A stretch of 64,000 nucleotides of DNA. It comes from Allium sativum. Its lineage: Eukaryota; Streptophyta; Magnoliopsida; Asparagales; Amaryllidaceae. The notes beneath the pieces are model-generated. The model saw only the letters and a list, made by a program, of their open reading frames with translations. It made no database searches and was not told the origin of the DNA. Positions 22,831-33,800 of the stretch are shown piece by piece (position 1 is the first letter of the stretch; every line of letters starts with the position of its first letter). The stretch is from the NCBI GenBank assembly GCA_030737875.1, contig CM060915.1, positions 899,065,177 to 899,129,176 of the forward strand. The letters run 5' to 3'. A program made the position numbers and the translations under genes.

Positions 22831-23118
22831 TTTAGATCTAATACGAACATAAGGTGTTAATTTAGATCACATAAAATAGATCTAACATGTTAAGATAAGG
22901 TGATAATTTAGATCGCATAAAATAGATCTAACATGTTAACATAAGGTGATGATTTAGATCACATAAAATAGATCTTACATGAATCATAAGGTGATAATTT
23001 AGATCACATAAAATAGATCGAAAATGAATCATAAGGTGACAATCTAGATCACATAAAATAGATCTAACATGTTAACATAAGGTGACAATTTAGATCACAC
23101 ATAAAATATATCTATACA
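22831..23118. repeat. 46-bp tandem array in the E6 LTR, about 6 copies
   Basis: The unit contains TTTAGATCACATAAAATAGA and a TCTAACATGTTAACATAAGG-like part, with a period of 46 where copies are complete (22861, 22907, 22953). The other LTR has the same array at about 40096-40375. Confidence 0.85.
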
Positions 23119-23490
23119 CATCATAGCATATCATTAAAGTTACAAACCAAGATCCACAATAATAACATAGTAAAACAATCACAATTGAATTGGATCTAGA
23201 GAAATAGATCTATCATGACATAGCCTAAGATCTAACAATAACATAGATTCAAAGTCTACAACATATCCAAATCACATTCTTTCATAATTCACTATTATTT
23301 ATCTAAACCTAGAAGCAACTAGTACTCACTGTGATTGGATTGCTAAGACGATAGGAAAGGTGCTGAGTCTATGCTTGAATCTCAGAATTTGATATGCTTT
23401 CGAAGAAGATGAGAGATGCTAGTTCATTTCAGAATACGACATAGTTCGGCCGCCATGATTTCTAATGAAGAAATATGTGAAATGACCATA

Positions 23491-23498
23491 TATTTATA
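23491..23498 (-). promoter_or_regulatory. E6 LTR TATA box
   Basis: TATAAATA on the minus strand, about 160 bp before the donor-like site. The other LTR keeps the same TATTTATAGCTGCA block on the plus strand near 40760. Confidence 0.5.
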
Positions 23499-23865
23499 GC
23501 TGCAGAACCATTTGGAACCGACTGCCACATAAGCCCTAGGGTAAATCAGGTCACGGGTCGTATTCAACTTGGGCTAAGGCCCAAATAACCAAAAAAAAAA
23601 TCTTGGCGCACTTTACAGGTGCACCAGTGTAAAAATACATGGGTGCACTTGTCAAGTGCACGGGGAATTTCTGCTTTTTCTCCCAATCTTTAATCGTCCA
23701 TAACTTCTTTGTACATTATCCGTTTTATGCAAACTAGGTGTCTATCTTAACTAAAATTTTGAGACGGATACAGTGGCGCAGTCCGTTTTTCCTTAATTCT
23801 AAATGTTAAATTAATTATTCTTTAATTTATCCTCTTTAATGTTAACAAAATTACGGGGTGTTATA

Positions 23866-23899
23866 TTCCCCCGACTTAAAGGATTTCGTCCCCGAAATC
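23866..23899 (-). other. E6 polypurine tract and pre-PPT hairpin
   Basis: Minus strand: GATTTCG-GGGA-CGAAATC (23899-23882) is a perfect 7-bp stem with a GGGA loop, followed by a purine run GTCGGGGGAA that touches the LTR. Confidence 0.75.
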
Positions 23900-24413
23900 T
23901 CCAAGTTGAGAAGAATGCATATCCTACCATCCATTTACTCATCCATTAATCACTGGCATCCATTGTCCTTAAGGATTTCTAATGCTTTCCTGAATATACG
24001 CAAAGGTGTGTGTATATGTCCCAACAATAATGCGAAGTTCAGACGGTCTACTGATTCAGTTGACCTCCTTAATGAAATGTATGTTAGTGCCATGAATCCA
24101 ATATGTATGCAAATAAGCCTAATAACATATAAGCTCTATATATGTGCACACTCATTCATCCATATGCAACATCCATATGCTAGTTCATCCATTTCCATCC
24201 ATAAAAGAAAAGAAAATGCACACACATCCATATGCAATATGAGAGTGTTTGAGCCGATCTTAGTGCCTAATGTGTGTGTATATGCATCCACATGCAACCA
24301 CTAACAAACACTTGCATCCACTTACATCCATCAATCATAACATGTCTCAAACACATGTTTACATCCATAGGATCCCTATCTATAGGTTGAAAAATATTAT
24401 GGATAAGATATAC
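23900..24413 (-). other. E6 post-pol spacer with CATCCA-type repeats
   Basis: Non-coding. Plus-strand words such as CATCCATATGCA recur; read on the minus strand the region matches the E2 spacer (5940-6400). The 148-residue plus open frame at 23858-24304 is a by-product of the repeats. Confidence 0.6.
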
Positions 24414-24881
24414 TCAAATGATAGAAATAAGTACTGATAAAGCCTTGGAAAAAGGAGTTAAGAACATACCCTCGAAGAGAAATGGGTACGAAGCACGAAT
24501 CATGTCTTCGGTCTCCCAAGTCGCATCCTCTGGGTTATTTCCCCATTGAATCTTTAGTAACTTGATCTCTTTATTGCATATCATCTTAACTTCTGATCCT
24601 TGAATATGGGAAGGAACTCGCCTGATTATCGCCTCCTGTTCAACTTCAACCTCTTCCAATATACTCGGCTCAACAACTTCCACTGTGTCATGCAAGTACT
24701 TCCGCATATGAGAAACATGGAAAACATCATGAACACCAGATAGATTTTCAGGAAGCTTTACTCCATAGGCCATTTGGCCAATCCTCTCGGTTACGTGAAA
24801 TGGTCCCACAAACCTATATGCCAACTTCCCTACTGATCCGAAGCGAACCACATTCCTAAAAGGTGACACTTTGATAAAAAC
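24414..24881 (-). pseudogene. E6 integrase C-terminal part and chromodomain
   Basis: An open 151-residue minus frame starts SPFRNVVRFG, then KLAYRFVGPF and LSGVHDVFHVSHMRKYL, the conserved GPF/Y-type C-terminal module of chromoviral integrases. It ends in a chromodomain-like LLKIQWG...ATWETEDMI and FLFEG. It aligns with E8 exon 4. About 18 read-through residues follow the expected end. A stop separates it from the integrase core. Confidence 0.85.
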
Positions 24882-25853
24882 TTAGTCTCCCACTTCAAAT
24901 TCGAGGTCAGTCCTTCTCTTGTCTACATAGGATTTCTGCCTATATTGAGCTGTCTTCATCCATCGTCGAATAAGGTCAATCTTTTCGGACGTTTCTCTAA
25001 CCATATCTGGTCCAAGTAATAATCTTTCTGTAGATTCCCGCCAACAAGTTGGCGATCTATAGGGTCGTCCGTACAATGCTTCGAAGGGTGCCATGTCGAT
25101 GTTGGCTTAATAGCTATTGTTATAGGCGAACTCGACTAAAGGAAGATGCTCTTCCCAAGCCCTCCGAATTCTAGGATACACAGCCTTAAAAGATCTTCTA
25201 GAATTATTTTCATCCTCTCCGTTTTCCCATCGGGCTGAGGATGATAAGCGGTGCTCAAGCGCAACTGTGTACCTAATTCTTCTTGCAAGCTTCTCCAAAA
25301 TTCGCTGGTAAAGATGGGGTCGCGATCGGTCACGATGCTGGAAGGAACTCCATGAAGACGAATTATCTCTTGGACATAAATTGCTATTAACCATGATGTC
25401 ATCTTCTTACTCTTAACTAGAATAAAGTGAGCACTTTTAGTGAGTCTATCTACCATAATCCAGATACTAGTGTTGCCTTTCTTCAATCTAGGACAACCAT
25501 CTATGAAATCCATAGATACGCTCTCCCATTTCCACTGAGGAACCTCCAAAGGATGAAGTAAAACACCAGGCTTCGTTTGCTCAGACTTGCTGACAAACTA
25601 AACATTGAGAAACAAATTCGGCCACATCTTTTTTCATCCCGGCCCAAAAGAAAACCCTCTTCATGTCCCTATACATCTTATCACTGCCTGGATGAATGGT
25701 CATCTTAGAATGGTGGGCTTCTTCTAGGACTGCGTTTATCAAGCTTCCCGGTTTAGGAACACAAAGTCTTCCATCTCGTCGCAACCACCCCTTTTCATAT
25801 ATGGCATATCTGTTGAGGTGACTAAAAGTCTTCCCTCTTCTGAGCTTATCCAT
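24882..25853 (-). pseudogene. E6 integrase zinc finger and catalytic core, broken
   Basis: Pieces in order: an HHCC-type finger (HHSKMTIHPG ... CLVCQQV), then the core with SMDFIDG (first Asp), [12 protein letters not shown] (second Asp) and STAYHPQPDG..TERM (Glu). All three catalytic acidic residues can still be read. The frame shifts near 25136-25200 and a stop replaces the Gln of the YNNSYQ motif near 25108. The coding line has no intron at this position, whereas E8 has one there. Confidence 0.85.
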
Positions 25854-25891
25854 GATGTCTAGAATCTGTGGTTCACCTTGTTGCGAAGCTC

Positions 25892-26491
25892 CTATCTAGA
25901 CCATAAGAGTCGGTCGTATCTCCAAGGATGCAAACAAATCAGGAAAAATCTCGATAGAGGGTCTAAATCAAAAGCTGATAAGGACTCCAAGTTCTTTCTT
26001 TCACAAAACAAAGGACTCAGGGCCACCCTATGCCTACATAGTGCGTCTGCCACAACATTACCCTTACCAAGGGTATAAGAAATCTCAAAATCATAAGAAG
26101 CTAGAATCTCCATCCGTCGCTGTTGCCTTAAATTGAGATCCATCTGCGAGAACAGATACTTGAGAGATTTATGATCGGTGTATAACTCGAACTTCTCTCT
26201 AAGTAAATAACGACACCACATCTTTAATGCAAACACTATGGCAGCTAGCTCTAGCTCATGGGTGGGGTAGTTCTTTTCATGAACTCTTAGATGCCTACTC
26301 CCATAACACACTACTTTCCCTTCTTGTTTTAGAACCGCACCAAGCCTTGTACTACATGCATCAGTGTAAATGGTAAACACTTTATTCCCGTCAGGTAAGG
26401 TCAAGACTGGGGCTGTTGTCAGAGCCCTCTTCAGTTGTTGGAAAGCAATGTCACAGTCTATATCCCATGAGAATGCTAAGACCTTCTTCAT
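25892..26491 (-). pseudogene. E6 RNase H domain
   Basis: An open 199-residue minus frame covers the RT thumb/RNase H part: IYTDACSTRLGAVL (Asp), HELELAAIVFALKMW (Glu), [12 protein letters not shown] (Asp) and NVVADAL. The final DALSR has become DALCR. It is the best preserved part of E6 but isolated by stops on both sides. Confidence 0.85.
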
Positions 26492-26559
26492 CAGCCTAGT
26501 GAGTGGGGCTGATATCTAAGTCCTTAATAAACTTCCTATAGTAACTTGCTAACCCAAGA

Positions 26560-27400
26560 AAGATTCTCACCTCAGTTGCATTTTTAGGAACCTACCAATC
26601 TTGCATTGCAACCACCTTCGCGGGATCTACAACTATACCTTCTTTGGAGACCACATGCCCTAAGAATGTCACCTCTTTTCTCGAAAAATGGCATTTGGAG
26701 AATTTTGCTTTAAGCTGATGGTCACAAAGAGTTTTCAAAACTTCTCTCAAATGGTTGGCATGCTCTTCTTCACTTTTGGAGAAGATCAAAATATCATCGA
26801 CAAAGACTACCATAAACTTATTTAGGAACTCCCGAAACACTCTACTCATCAGATCGACAAAATAGGCATGTGCATTCGTCAACACAAAAGGCATAACCAG
26901 CCATTCAAAGAAACCGTTTGAAGTCCTAAAGGCAGTCTTATCTATGCTATCCTCAGCCACCCTCAACCGATGGAACCCCATGGCCAAGTCATACTAAGAA
27001 AATACTGAGGCACCAACAAGTTGATCAAATAAATCATCAATCCTCAGAAGCGGGTGCCTATTCTTCTTAGAAAGTTTGTTCAGCTCTCTATAATCAACAC
27101 ACAAACGAAGCGAACCATCTGCCTTAGTTGCAAATACTACCGGAGCACCCCATTCAGATATGCTTCGTCTGATGAACCCTTTCTCAAGTTGCACCCTTAC
27201 TTGCTTACTCAGCTCCCTCCTTTCCCTTGGAGCCATGATGCAAATGGCTTTTCGTTGCCCACCAAATATATGTGAATGTCGATCTCGCGCCTTGGAGGTA
27301 AACCCCGAACCTCATCAAAAACATCGGAAAAATACCGGACTATTGGAACAAACTGCAGATCGTCGATAGATGCATCAAGAGACTCTAGGAAACTAAGCAT
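26560..27400 (-). pseudogene. E6 reverse transcriptase, broken
   Basis: Reads [29 protein letters not shown], then a stop in place of the Gln of FSQ/YDLAMGFH, then DKTAFRTSNGFFEWLVMPF and the active-site FVDDILIF (both Asp present). The conserved [12 protein letters not shown] has become MPFVLTNAHAYF. A frameshift lies in the segment before MAPRERREL (about 27230). After AMQDW the next codon is a stop. No intron interrupts AMQ|DW, where E8 has one. Confidence 0.85.
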
Positions 27401-27404
27401 AACC

Positions 27405-27800
27405 GACCCTTATAGGTCACATGAAATCTGGAGGGTCCTCCTATGACAAGTCAGAAGCCTAACAGCCCTCTTCTCATAATCCAGAATGGCACCATACGTG
27501 GTAAGCCAATCCATTCCTAGAATCAACACATAGCCCATAAACCCGAGCACATACGCGTTGCATTCAAACTCGATGCCTAATACAGACATTTTCAAGCCCT
27601 GACAAATCATAGATAAATGAGCTAACCACCAATGAGGCTTGAAACAACTACGGGATCTACTGCAATACTAGTAATTAAGTGCAGAGATTCAACTACATAA
27701 CTTGATAAATGAATGTAAGGCACTAGAATCAAAAAGTTTTCTAATAGGATGATTTGAAAGAGAAATTAAACCTTCCACGGAAATTTTTCTGCCTCTATCA
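27405..27800 (-). pseudogene. E6 aspartic protease remnant
   Basis: A degraded segment reads RKLFDSSALHSFI, where the family has a D-[ST]-G-A active site followed by SHSFI, so the catalytic Gly is Ser here. Later YVLILGMDWLTTYGAI matches the LGMDWL flap-region motif ([11 protein letters not shown] in E8). Several stops occur between the two. Confidence 0.75.
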
Positions 27801-27862
27801 GGAGCACTGGTTGCGAGAGCATGCACCTGCCCTCCAGAATTTCCTGCCCTTTGACCTTGTCC

Positions 27863-28768
27863 CTATGATCCCCATTTCTTCGAGAACTCTTTAGCAAAGT
27901 GTTCGGCCTCTCCACAGTGGAAGCAAGAATTCTTCCTTTGCTTATAGTCTTTAACCGGATGACCTTCCTTCCCACAATGGTGACATTTTCTCCTACCCTT
28001 GCCTTTATCAATTTTCCCTCCTTTCTTCTGATGTTGCTTCTGCCCCTTCTTGGGCCACGCCTTCCTATTTTGCGATGTCCCCTCAGCCTTTACCTCCTCA
28101 TGCATTAGGGTCATATCGACAAGTTTTTCAAAAGTGGCACCCATTGGTATATGGGACATGGCTAGCCCATGAAGTGGTTCATTCAGCCCTTTAGCAAACC
28201 GCAAAACCTTTTTGTGCGGTATATCCACCAACTCTAATCCGAACCTTGCTAGCTAGTTGAATTTGTTCACATATTCTTTCACCGTCAAGTTTCCTTGTTT
28301 GAGTGCTAAGAATCTCTCCATCTGCATGCTGCTTTCAGCTTAGGAAAGAAATTTCATTTTGAACCTCTGTCTAAAATCTTCCCAAGTTTCCACCGGACGT
28401 CCAGCTTGGGTAACTTCCCACCAAAATGAGGCTTTGTCCTTCAATAGCCAGGCAGCTAACTGAACCTTTCTTCGATCCTCCACTTCAAAATTACAAATAA
28501 GTCCTCAGTCTCCTTAAGCAAATTCCGAGCTTCCACGAATGTATCGTTCCCATGGAATGGCTTTCCTCCCATAGCACGGAAGTCCTTGCAGATCTTGGTG
28601 AAGTTATATGCTTTTAGAGGGGGGGGGGGGAGGAGGAATGACTGGTGCTGCTGGGAGAGGAACGTCTCTTTGGCCTTCGGCTGGCGTCGTGGTCTCCAAC
28701 TACCTACGGAACCATCCAGGCATTGTGACGCCCTCTGGGATATTAGGGATGTTTTGTTCCCCAAACAT
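27863..28768 (-). pseudogene. gag: E6 Gag, broken, both zinc knuckles missing the last Cys
   Basis: Starts at ATG 28768-28766 after TTTTTCAGC, with IPEGV..PGWFR shared with E2. A stop follows at the next few codons and frameshifts occur near 28460 and 28250. The capsid part (FVEARN.LKETEDLFVI) matches E2. The knuckles read C-HH-C-GKEG-H-PVKD-Y and C-FH-C-GEAE-H-FAKE-F, so the fourth ligand is Tyr in one and Phe in the other. RNA binding would be lost. Confidence 0.85.
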
Positions 28769-28935
28769 GCTGAAAAACGAAAAAGGAAGAAATTTAGATA
28801 AAGGACCGAAGGATGCTACATATGGCTTTTTGGGGAATGTTTTTCAAAACAGACTTTTCTTTTTGAAAATGCTTTCTTTTAAAACATTTTTGAAAATAAA
28901 TTTCAAAAACTTTTATCTAATCTGGTAACCTTCAA

Positions 28936-28948
28936 CTCCGATACCAAG
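28936..28948 (-). other. E6 primer-binding site
   Basis: The minus strand reads TGGTATCGGAGT, two transitions from TGGTATCAGAGC, directly after the LTR edge. Confidence 0.8.
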
Positions 28949-29994
28949 TGTGGCACCCCACGTCCGTTAATGCCAGCCACTAAGGGAATGCATTAAGTTC
29001 AATGAAGCGTTATAGGTAATCAGAAACAGAATAATTACAAGACAAATATAAATAAGATAGCAGCGGAAATTTAATTTTTTATTTCAACATAAATTAAAAT
29101 ACCGTGGTCCAGAATACCATAAGTCACAAAAACCATTACAATAAAATATCTTCTGTCTTGCATCATCTGAGTACGTAAGAATATAAAAACATAATTCCCA
29201 ATTGAAAGAGTTAAGCGATAGTAAAGACAAGAACTTGAGCCATATTTCAGAAGTAGCTCCAAGCAAGATGATATCTGAGTCCTGACTAAGCATGAGTGTT
29301 TCCTCTCTGAAAACCTGGGGGAGGGGGGGAACGGAAGAAAGAAGGAGAAACAAAAAGGGTCAGACATAAAGTCTGGCGAGTCTAGTTACTTTTAGCTAGT
29401 AGATAAATAAAAGTAACATGATAGGCATATGAAGTGGATAAGAGAGAGATCACTACATAAATGGCAGGTGTGACAATGTAAGCAAGATAAGGTGTACATG
29501 CCTCACTAATGATTACTCTGCACTATTTCTAATTTATCCAGAAAGGGATGATCCCTTCAACTATAAGGTGGTAGAGTTAGGTATACGTCCAAATGTATCC
29601 TAACTACTACTCTGATCGATCGGCTCCATAACCCTTGTATATACCTTGTGCTGGCCCCACAGTAGGAGGTATCACTTCCTAAAGTGGAAACCCTTCATCG
29701 TAATAATGTGCACAATCATATCTACAGGTGTCACGGTCGTTGTTTCCCCCTCTGCCTGGCTCATGCATGCACATGGCCCAGTCGGTTTGCGCCACACACA
29801 CCGTCCTCCACTTTGGATCTCTTACAATCAGTCAGTAAGCGTGCCCCTTCTCCGCCTAGTACAGAGTACTTTGTTTGATATCTACTCCAGGTTACTAATT
29901 TAAATGGATCCCACACAATATGGTACAAGCTCTCCCCTTTGTCTTGTATCCCCCACTAGGTTTTTACTGACTATGTATACCATTAGATGTCTTT

Positions 29995-29999
29995 AATAA
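29995..29999. other. E7 target-site duplication, left copy
   Basis: AATAA; the identical right copy is 39103-39107. Confidence 0.9.
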
Positions 30000-30834
30000 T
30001 GTTAGACCAAAAAATGGTCCTAACACCCAATTGATCATATTTTGCAGAGAATAATGAGGAATCATGAACTAAAAACAAGAAAAATCAGTCAACACACGAA
30101 ATTTATAGTGGTTCGGCATTAATGAGCCTACGTCCACTTCATAATTTCTCATTTCGTTCATGGATTACAATTACAATGAATTTAATCACTCAATCGCTCA
30201 AATACCATGAATAATTCTCTCCGAATTCATTGATTTTCATTGGAGAAGAAGGTGGTTATTGATGGGGGAATTCGGCCATGGCTACCATGAATGAATGAAA
30301 TGCCAAAAGTCCCTTCAAATGGCCATGTTGTGGTGTATTTATAGCTGTAGAGAAGCTCTGGGCGGTTCCGGTTCGGATGGGCCACGTGGCGTGACCGGAG
30401 GAGATCTCAGAAGTAGTGGAGAACGCGGAAAAGTGGTTACCAGGTCGTGCTTTGCCAAGTGGAGTCCGATCCGCAATTGTAGGATTCGGTTATGCCAAGA
30501 GAAGAGGTCAAACTCCGTGTGCAGAAGCAGGTCCAGTCGGATCGGATCCGAACCGAACCGGTTGTTCGAGCAGAATGCCTGCACGCACTTCTGTGCAGAA
30601 TACTTCAGGCGGTTCGGGTAGAGGGTACTCCGATCCGATCCGGGGAGGGGGATCCGATCCGATCTGAAAGGAGGGATCCGATCCGATCCGAATGGGGGAT
30701 CCGATCCGGTGACATTTGCATGAATAATTCAAGTTTTGCAGCTTTCTATCACTCCACTCAAGTGATCGCCAATCAATGTAAGTTCGTACCCAAGTCCCTG
30801 GCTTTGGGTAGCTTGGTTACAAAGCAGTCTAACA
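30000..30834 (-). repeat. E7 3' LTR (left copy)
   Basis: 835 bp with TGTTAGA/TCTAACA termini, a perfect 7-bp inverted repeat. The minus-strand TATAAATAC box is at 30335-30343. 30536-30717 is a cluster of GATCCGATCCG and GATCCGAACCG words. The 108- and 115-codon plus frames here are not genes. Confidence 0.92.
30335..30343 (-). promoter_or_regulatory. E7 LTR TATA box (left copy)
   Basis: TATAAATAC on the minus strand. The right copy has the same box at 38603-38611, which would drive the element. Confidence 0.6.
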
Positions 30835-30840
30835 AATAAC

Positions 30841-30853
30841 ATCCCCCCAAAGT
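30841..30853 (-). other. E7 polypurine tract
   Basis: The minus strand reads CTTTGGGGGGAT about six bases before the left LTR. A few extra bases (GTTATT) separate it from the LTR, which is unusual but not rare. Confidence 0.6.
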
Positions 30854-33800
30854 ACATCTTATTGCAGATGAGATGTGCTTTGAATAAGTCGAGCTAAATC
30901 TTTTTAGAACGTCATCCACCCTTGATGAGGTTTTATCAGATTGTTGCGTTACTTCCATGGCCGCTAGTCAGGCTAAATTCTAAGGAAGGAGTAGTTAAAA
31001 TGATCAAGTAACTGTTTAGGCCTCGTCGAATCAAGAGGTCTAATTCCTTCATCATAAGTCATGTATGATCGTTGGCTCCGGTATGAGATTGTACATACAC
31101 GGGTCGTTGCCAAACGACGTCGTTTTCCTATGCAAGTCAAGTGTGTTACTAAGTCAGGCTTTTTTTATGTATAAGTCAATGTATGAACTTAGCCATCCAA
31201 ATCATGGGGTAGTATAAGAATATTCAGGATTTGAGCTAGCATCTAGGCTGTTGGGATAGACCACATCAGAATTGGTACACAAATCTTTCATTTGCGCTCG
31301 TCTTGGGACTATCCCGGCATTGGGATAGTAATCAGATCATATCAAAAGAAATCAATGACCATTTCAGGTCTTTTTCATAGTCTCATGATCACATACAAAT
31401 CAACAAGGGACATCGTTGAAATCATATAAACCTGTGCTCGTAAGATCATTACACACGTAGGTTAGTTGAAGAATTCTCCACATTCTCCATTCGATGTAGC
31501 TGTAGATCAAGTCTTTGAAGTCATGTTTGATCCTTTAGTGGGCTTTCTTGAGCGGTCAAGATGAATCCTGTCATATTCCAGAGATGTAGTTTATATGTTT
31601 TGAATTAAGCGTCGAGTCAAGGTCATGTTCAAAGTTAGTCTGGCAGTTGATGCTCATGCTCCCTGCATCAGTGGAGGATGAGCGAAGTTAGTGCTTATGC
31701 CCCCAGCATCGTTGCGGGCTAGACTAGGTTGGTGGAACATATGGTCTTCTAGCCTCTAATCTTTCTTTCTTTACATCGGATTGGAGCTGCAATTTCAGCA
31801 ATCTTGGTCAACCTGTGTCGTTCTGTGCCCTTTCTCAAGTCGTCAAGGGTTGGAGTTGTGTATGCAATGGTCGAATTACATTCGCGTCGGGGTCATCCTA
31901 TCTGTTTAGTCAGAAAGCAATGATCCCCTCATTGAGTATCAGCCAACTTAGATACTCTCCTCGCATCAGCCACAGATTCGAGTAAGCTCGTCAATCTTGC
32001 AAGCGAGCGAACATCATTAAGCAGTTATTCGAGCTCCTTTATTCATGCTTTGGCATAATTCGAAATATCCATCATAGTCTAGTTGGGTCTATCTCTCATG
32101 CTAGGTTCCATTGAGCTTGACAATCAAAATGGAGGGCTTGATCAATGAAATTGATCCTTTCCGAAATTGTACATTTCTGCTAGTCTTTTCCGGGGCTTTT
32201 CTTTTCTCTTTATCATTTCAAGAGTCAGGTGGTGCTCCATTTTGTCGAGAAGACATTGAGATCATCCATTTCAACATTAGCACCCTCTTATTGCATGAAT
32301 CTGTCTGTCTCAGGATAGGATTTTCCAATGTTTTCATGAAAATCTCATGGTAGAGAGATACCGAGATTTGTTTCAGAGGTGAATCGGCCAAGTCCTCTTG
32401 GTGGGTCTCGATGCAGAGAGATTTTGAAGCTTGAGATATCCATAGTACCAGATACTACTACAATCAACACCATATATGGTCCAGGTCGATTTACCGATGC
32501 CACTGCGGCATTGAATCTTTCAAAGGAATGCATGTAGGGTCTCGTCGGAGCTCAGTTGAAGCATCAATTAATGTTGGCATTCTGGCCCTCGTCTTTGAGA
32601 AGTTGTCGCCAATTGTCCAATTTAGCGCTGGTGCCCCCGGTATGAAGTCTTGAAGTGGGTGGAAGCCAGTTTCTAGCTTCTTGGTTGGGCATATGTAATA
32701 GCTATCAATCAGGCTTCTGTCTTATAATTCTGGATGGTGATCCACTGCTCGGAACTAATATCTGGTGCCCCTCATCCACGGAGGTTTTTCTAAGTGGTGC
32801 GCATCAAATCCATGTCTTCTTTGAATTCATATTCCCTTATCAAGCCGTGAGTTAGAGATCGATACAAAATGATTTATTCGTGTCCATCTCATGTTAGTCT
32901 TTGGTCTCCTATCCAAGTTCTAAGGATCGGAGTTGGGTGGTGATAAGGTCAAATTATAGTCTCTTCAAATGCTTCCACTTGCCCCCTTCATTAAGGAATG
33001 GGGAACTTCATGTTGAAATTGAGTTGGATTTGAAGCATTCATCTGATTCGAAGCAAGGGTTGGTCGGACTTCTTTTAGGTTTCCATTGACACTTGTTTGT
33101 CATCGTTCTCATCCAAAATCTTATTGGCGGAAATTGCATGCTGCACATGTCTGGGAGGAGGTTGATTATATATTGTTTTATCCAAGACGACGTTGCCGGC
33201 TCATCCTAGGGCCTCATGCGATCTGCACAGCAGAGCAGGTAATGATCGAGCTAAGTTATCCATCATTTTTTGTCGCTTCCGGAGAAGTTCATTTTGCCAA
33301 ACCCTCTGGGTTCTCAACTCAGCAATGGCTCCATCTGTTTCATATCTAGTCTAATATGCTGAGGGCTCACCGCGAGAAGAAATCTTCCGACCTCCTTCAT
33401 TCGTAGCACCTCTTACGCCAACATCCTCAGCATGGAAGAAGGTTCTATCTTCCTTCTTTTTAACCCTTGAGTCGGAGTATCAAGGAATCTTTTTTCCTTG
33501 CAAGCTAGAAGTTGAAGCAATGGCGTGCCCCCTTGTCCAAAGCCATCCAATCGGGAAGGCAGTCGGGACTTAGAAAATGGGCGTCCACTCTGCATCCTCT
33601 TTGTGGTTCTTAAGCAGTCTGTCAGGATTAAAACATAAATTAGACAAAGACCAATAAGTTATGCATTTGAAAGTATTTTCAGTAGTTATGTCCCCAGTTC
33701 AGGGGTAATGGCGAAAGGTCGGTAGTCGTATCACATCCCTTTCAAATTTGGACATGGATGCATGGAAAAGAGACATTGCTTTCAAAACTTAAGTGGTTGA

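Larger units (their letters stand above)
20730..23865 (-). repeat. E6 3' LTR (left copy)
   Basis: Plus-strand edges are TGTGACACCCC and CGGGGTGTTATA; the last base pair should be part of TTACA and has mutated. A minus-strand TATAAATA box lies at 23491-23498, followed by a donor-like ACA|GTGAGT whose GT pair is at 23329-23328. Two tandem arrays are listed separately. 22200-22400 shares a block with the E2 LTR (TGTGAGAGGTCT-like plus a CTGCCCGGAACC-like part). Confidence 0.9.

Noticed and set aside
22831..23118. Regularly spaced repeats that resemble a CRISPR array at a glance.
   Set aside because: Units are tandem with no unique spacers, diverged, inside a plant retrotransposon LTR, and present in both LTRs.
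23858..24304. A 148-codon plus-strand open frame beside E6.
   Set aside because: It lies antisense in the E6 spacer, overlaps its LTR edge and polypurine tract, and is made of CATCCA-type repeats.
30295..30621. A 108-codon frame found twice (also 38563-38889).
   Set aside because: It lies in both E7 LTRs, antisense to the promoter, and owes its length to G+C-rich GATCCGATCC words. No domain.
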